From NCBI GenBank assembly GCA_040768665.1, contig JAXGMN010000039.1, positions 65,271 to 129,270 on the forward strand: a stretch of DNA of 64,000 nt, written 5' to 3'. Positions 63,026 to 64,000 of this stretch are shown here, piece after piece. The notes beneath the pieces were generated by a model. The model saw only the letters and a program-made list of their open reading frames with translations. It was not told where the DNA came from and made no database searches. The translations under genes and the position numbers were made by a program. Origin of the DNA: JABWBD01 sp040768665 (lineage in GTDB: Bacteria; Planctomycetota; Planctomycetia; Pirellulales; Thermoguttaceae). Position 1 is the stretch's first letter, and every line of letters starts with the position of its first letter.

Positions 63026-64000
63026 GTGTTTGCCCTCAGATCGCGCTTTCGATCCCAATGGAACCTTGGGGGCGCAAGAGATAAGCGATCGCCGCACGGA
63101 CGCCAAATGCTGAGCACGGGGGCTCGACGACTCGCGATCGAAGCTCTTGAGGATCGCCGCCTTTTATCCATCGGCCTGCCGCTTGCCGCATCGGCCCCTG
63201 GCGCCGAGGGCTGCACCACGATCTACGAGGAGCATTTCGAGAACGGCGCCGGCGGATACATGGCGGACAACTCGGGCGGTACCGGACCCGGCTTGTGGCA
63301 CTTCTCCGTGGGCCGCTACGACGACCGCTTAGACAACCACACGCCCGAGCATAGCTGGTATTACGGCGCTTTCGAGAGGTCCACCGGCGGCGGCCGCTAC
63401 GACATCTTGCCCTACGATCATCAAGGCAGGCTGATCTCGCCCGTGCTCCCCCGGATTCCGAATAACGGCACCACGACGCTTTCCTTCAACTACTTTTTGG
63501 ATACGCGAGATGAGATCGACGTCGATTTTGTTGAGGTCCGCGTCGTTGAGGGGGCGAAGAAGACGACCATCCTGAAGCGAAGCGACGGAACGCTGCCAGA
63601 GACCTTCGGCAATTGGGACACGGCCACACACGACCTCACGCCTTTCGCGGGCAAGGCGATCCAGTTGGAATTCTATTTCAACACGGGAGCGTATCCCCAA
63701 GTCGATCCCGAAGGCTGGTACGTGGACGACGTGCTCATCGTCCACTGTAACGAACCGATCTCAGGCTACAAATGGCACGACTTGAACCACGACGGCATTT
63801 GGGACAGCGACGAACCGGGGCTGAACGGCTGGACGATCTACCTGGACAGCAACGAGAACAACCAGCTCGACCCGGAGGAAGAGTCGTTCGTCACACAGTA
63901 CGACGGTGAAAATGACGGCGCGTACTGGTTCGTGGATCTGCCGGCCGGGACGTATACGGTGCGGGAGGTGCTGCCACACGGCTGGAAGCAGAGCTATCCG
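63026..64000 (+). CDS. Extracellular protein with planctomycete N-terminal motif and SdrD-B-like domain (3' end beyond window)
   Basis: An open frame runs from GTG 63026 (AAGGGG upstream) to the window end without a stop; an internal ATG is at 63107. The start is basic (VFALRSRFRSQWN) and carries IEALEDRRLLSIG, the planctomycete extracellular motif, at about residue 34. A beta-sandwich of about 200 residues follows (IYEEHFENGAGGYMADNSGG, LSFNYFLDTRDEIDVDFVEV, EGWYVDDVLIVHC), like choice-of-anchor/MAM-type domains. The window ends in an SdrD-B-like domain (SGYKWHDLNHDGIWDSDEPG, WTIYLDSNENNQLDPEEE, LPAGTYTVREVLP). Likely a large secreted or surface protein related in build to the giant gene at 52-60 kb. 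Confidence 0.88.
   Translation, partial: MFALRSRFRSQWNLGGARDKRSPHGRQMLSTGARRLAIEALEDRRLLSIGLPLAASAPGAEGCTTIYEEHFENGAGGYMADNSGGTGPGLWHFSVGRYDDRLDNHTPEHSWYYGAFERSTGGGRYDILPYDHQGRLISPVLPRIPNNGTTTLSFNYFLDTRDEIDVDFVEVRVVEGAKKTTILKRSDGTLPETFGNWDTATHDLTPFAGKAIQLEFYFNTGAYPQVDPEGWYVDDVLIVHCNEPISGYKWHDLNHDGIWDSDEPGLNGWTIYLDSNENNQLDPEEESFVTQYDGENDGAYWFVDLPAGTYTVREVLPHGWKQSYP

Overview
The window looks like a high-GC planctomycete chromosome, most likely from the Pirellulales group. The evidence is a DUF1559 pseudopilin-like protein with its small lipoprotein neighbour, three extracellular proteins with the planctomycete 'LExR-x-LL' N-terminal motif, a DUF1080 sugar hydrolase, TPR/cytochrome c and VCBS/heme-motif secreted proteins, and many intergenic palindromic repeats. 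The species cannot be read from the sequence.

Layout. 1-6.8 kb: signalling genes. A large AAA/TPR/GAF sensor is split from its histidine kinase half by a one-base frame change, followed by a response regulator and, on the other strand, a PAS kinase-receiver protein whose phospho-acceptor His position is Glu. 7.1-9.2 kb: a PEP synthase/PPDK regulatory protein beneath a secreted STN-like protein. 9.7-14.2 kb: HEAT/TPR protein, secreted thioredoxin-YHS protein, Rho, a hairpin repeat and tRNA-Ser(GGA). 14.3-23 kb: a 1141-aa membrane protein, CocE-type hydrolase, EgtB-like protein and M23 peptidase. 23-31.4 kb: secreted proteins with CxxCH heme motifs, TPRs, beta-propeller or VCBS repeats, with the DUF1559 pair between them. 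31.6-38.8 kb: Rpn-type nuclease, DUF1080 protein, a secreted esterase interrupted in frame by a palindromic repeat, a phosphopantetheinyl transferase/type II thioesterase pair, and an HNH nuclease with a small partner. 39-47.5 kb: methionine/folate enzyme, Tat-exported ceramidase-like protein, a small kinase, a lipoprotein and a secreted protein. 48-52 kb: NagB, a GlmU-like transferase, an acyl carrier protein and an HMGL/isopropylmalate-synthase-like enzyme. 52-64 kb: three extracellular proteins, one with at least 2,625 residues built from a four-domain super-repeat; the last runs off the window.

Themes. (1) Palindromic repeats of about 85-220 bp sit in most intergenic gaps; one family supplies stop codons to upstream genes and one copy lies in frame inside a coding sequence. 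(2) At least three genes (near 2,376, 45,300 and 60,105) show one-base frame disruptions, two in short homopolymers; these may be assembly indels, real lesions or, in the first case, a -1 frameshift site. (3) No complete new defence or biosynthetic system is evident. The most original leads are the ACP/HMGL-like pair, the PPTase/thioesterase pair without a visible synthase, the heme-motif secretome cluster, and the in-frame repeat insertion.
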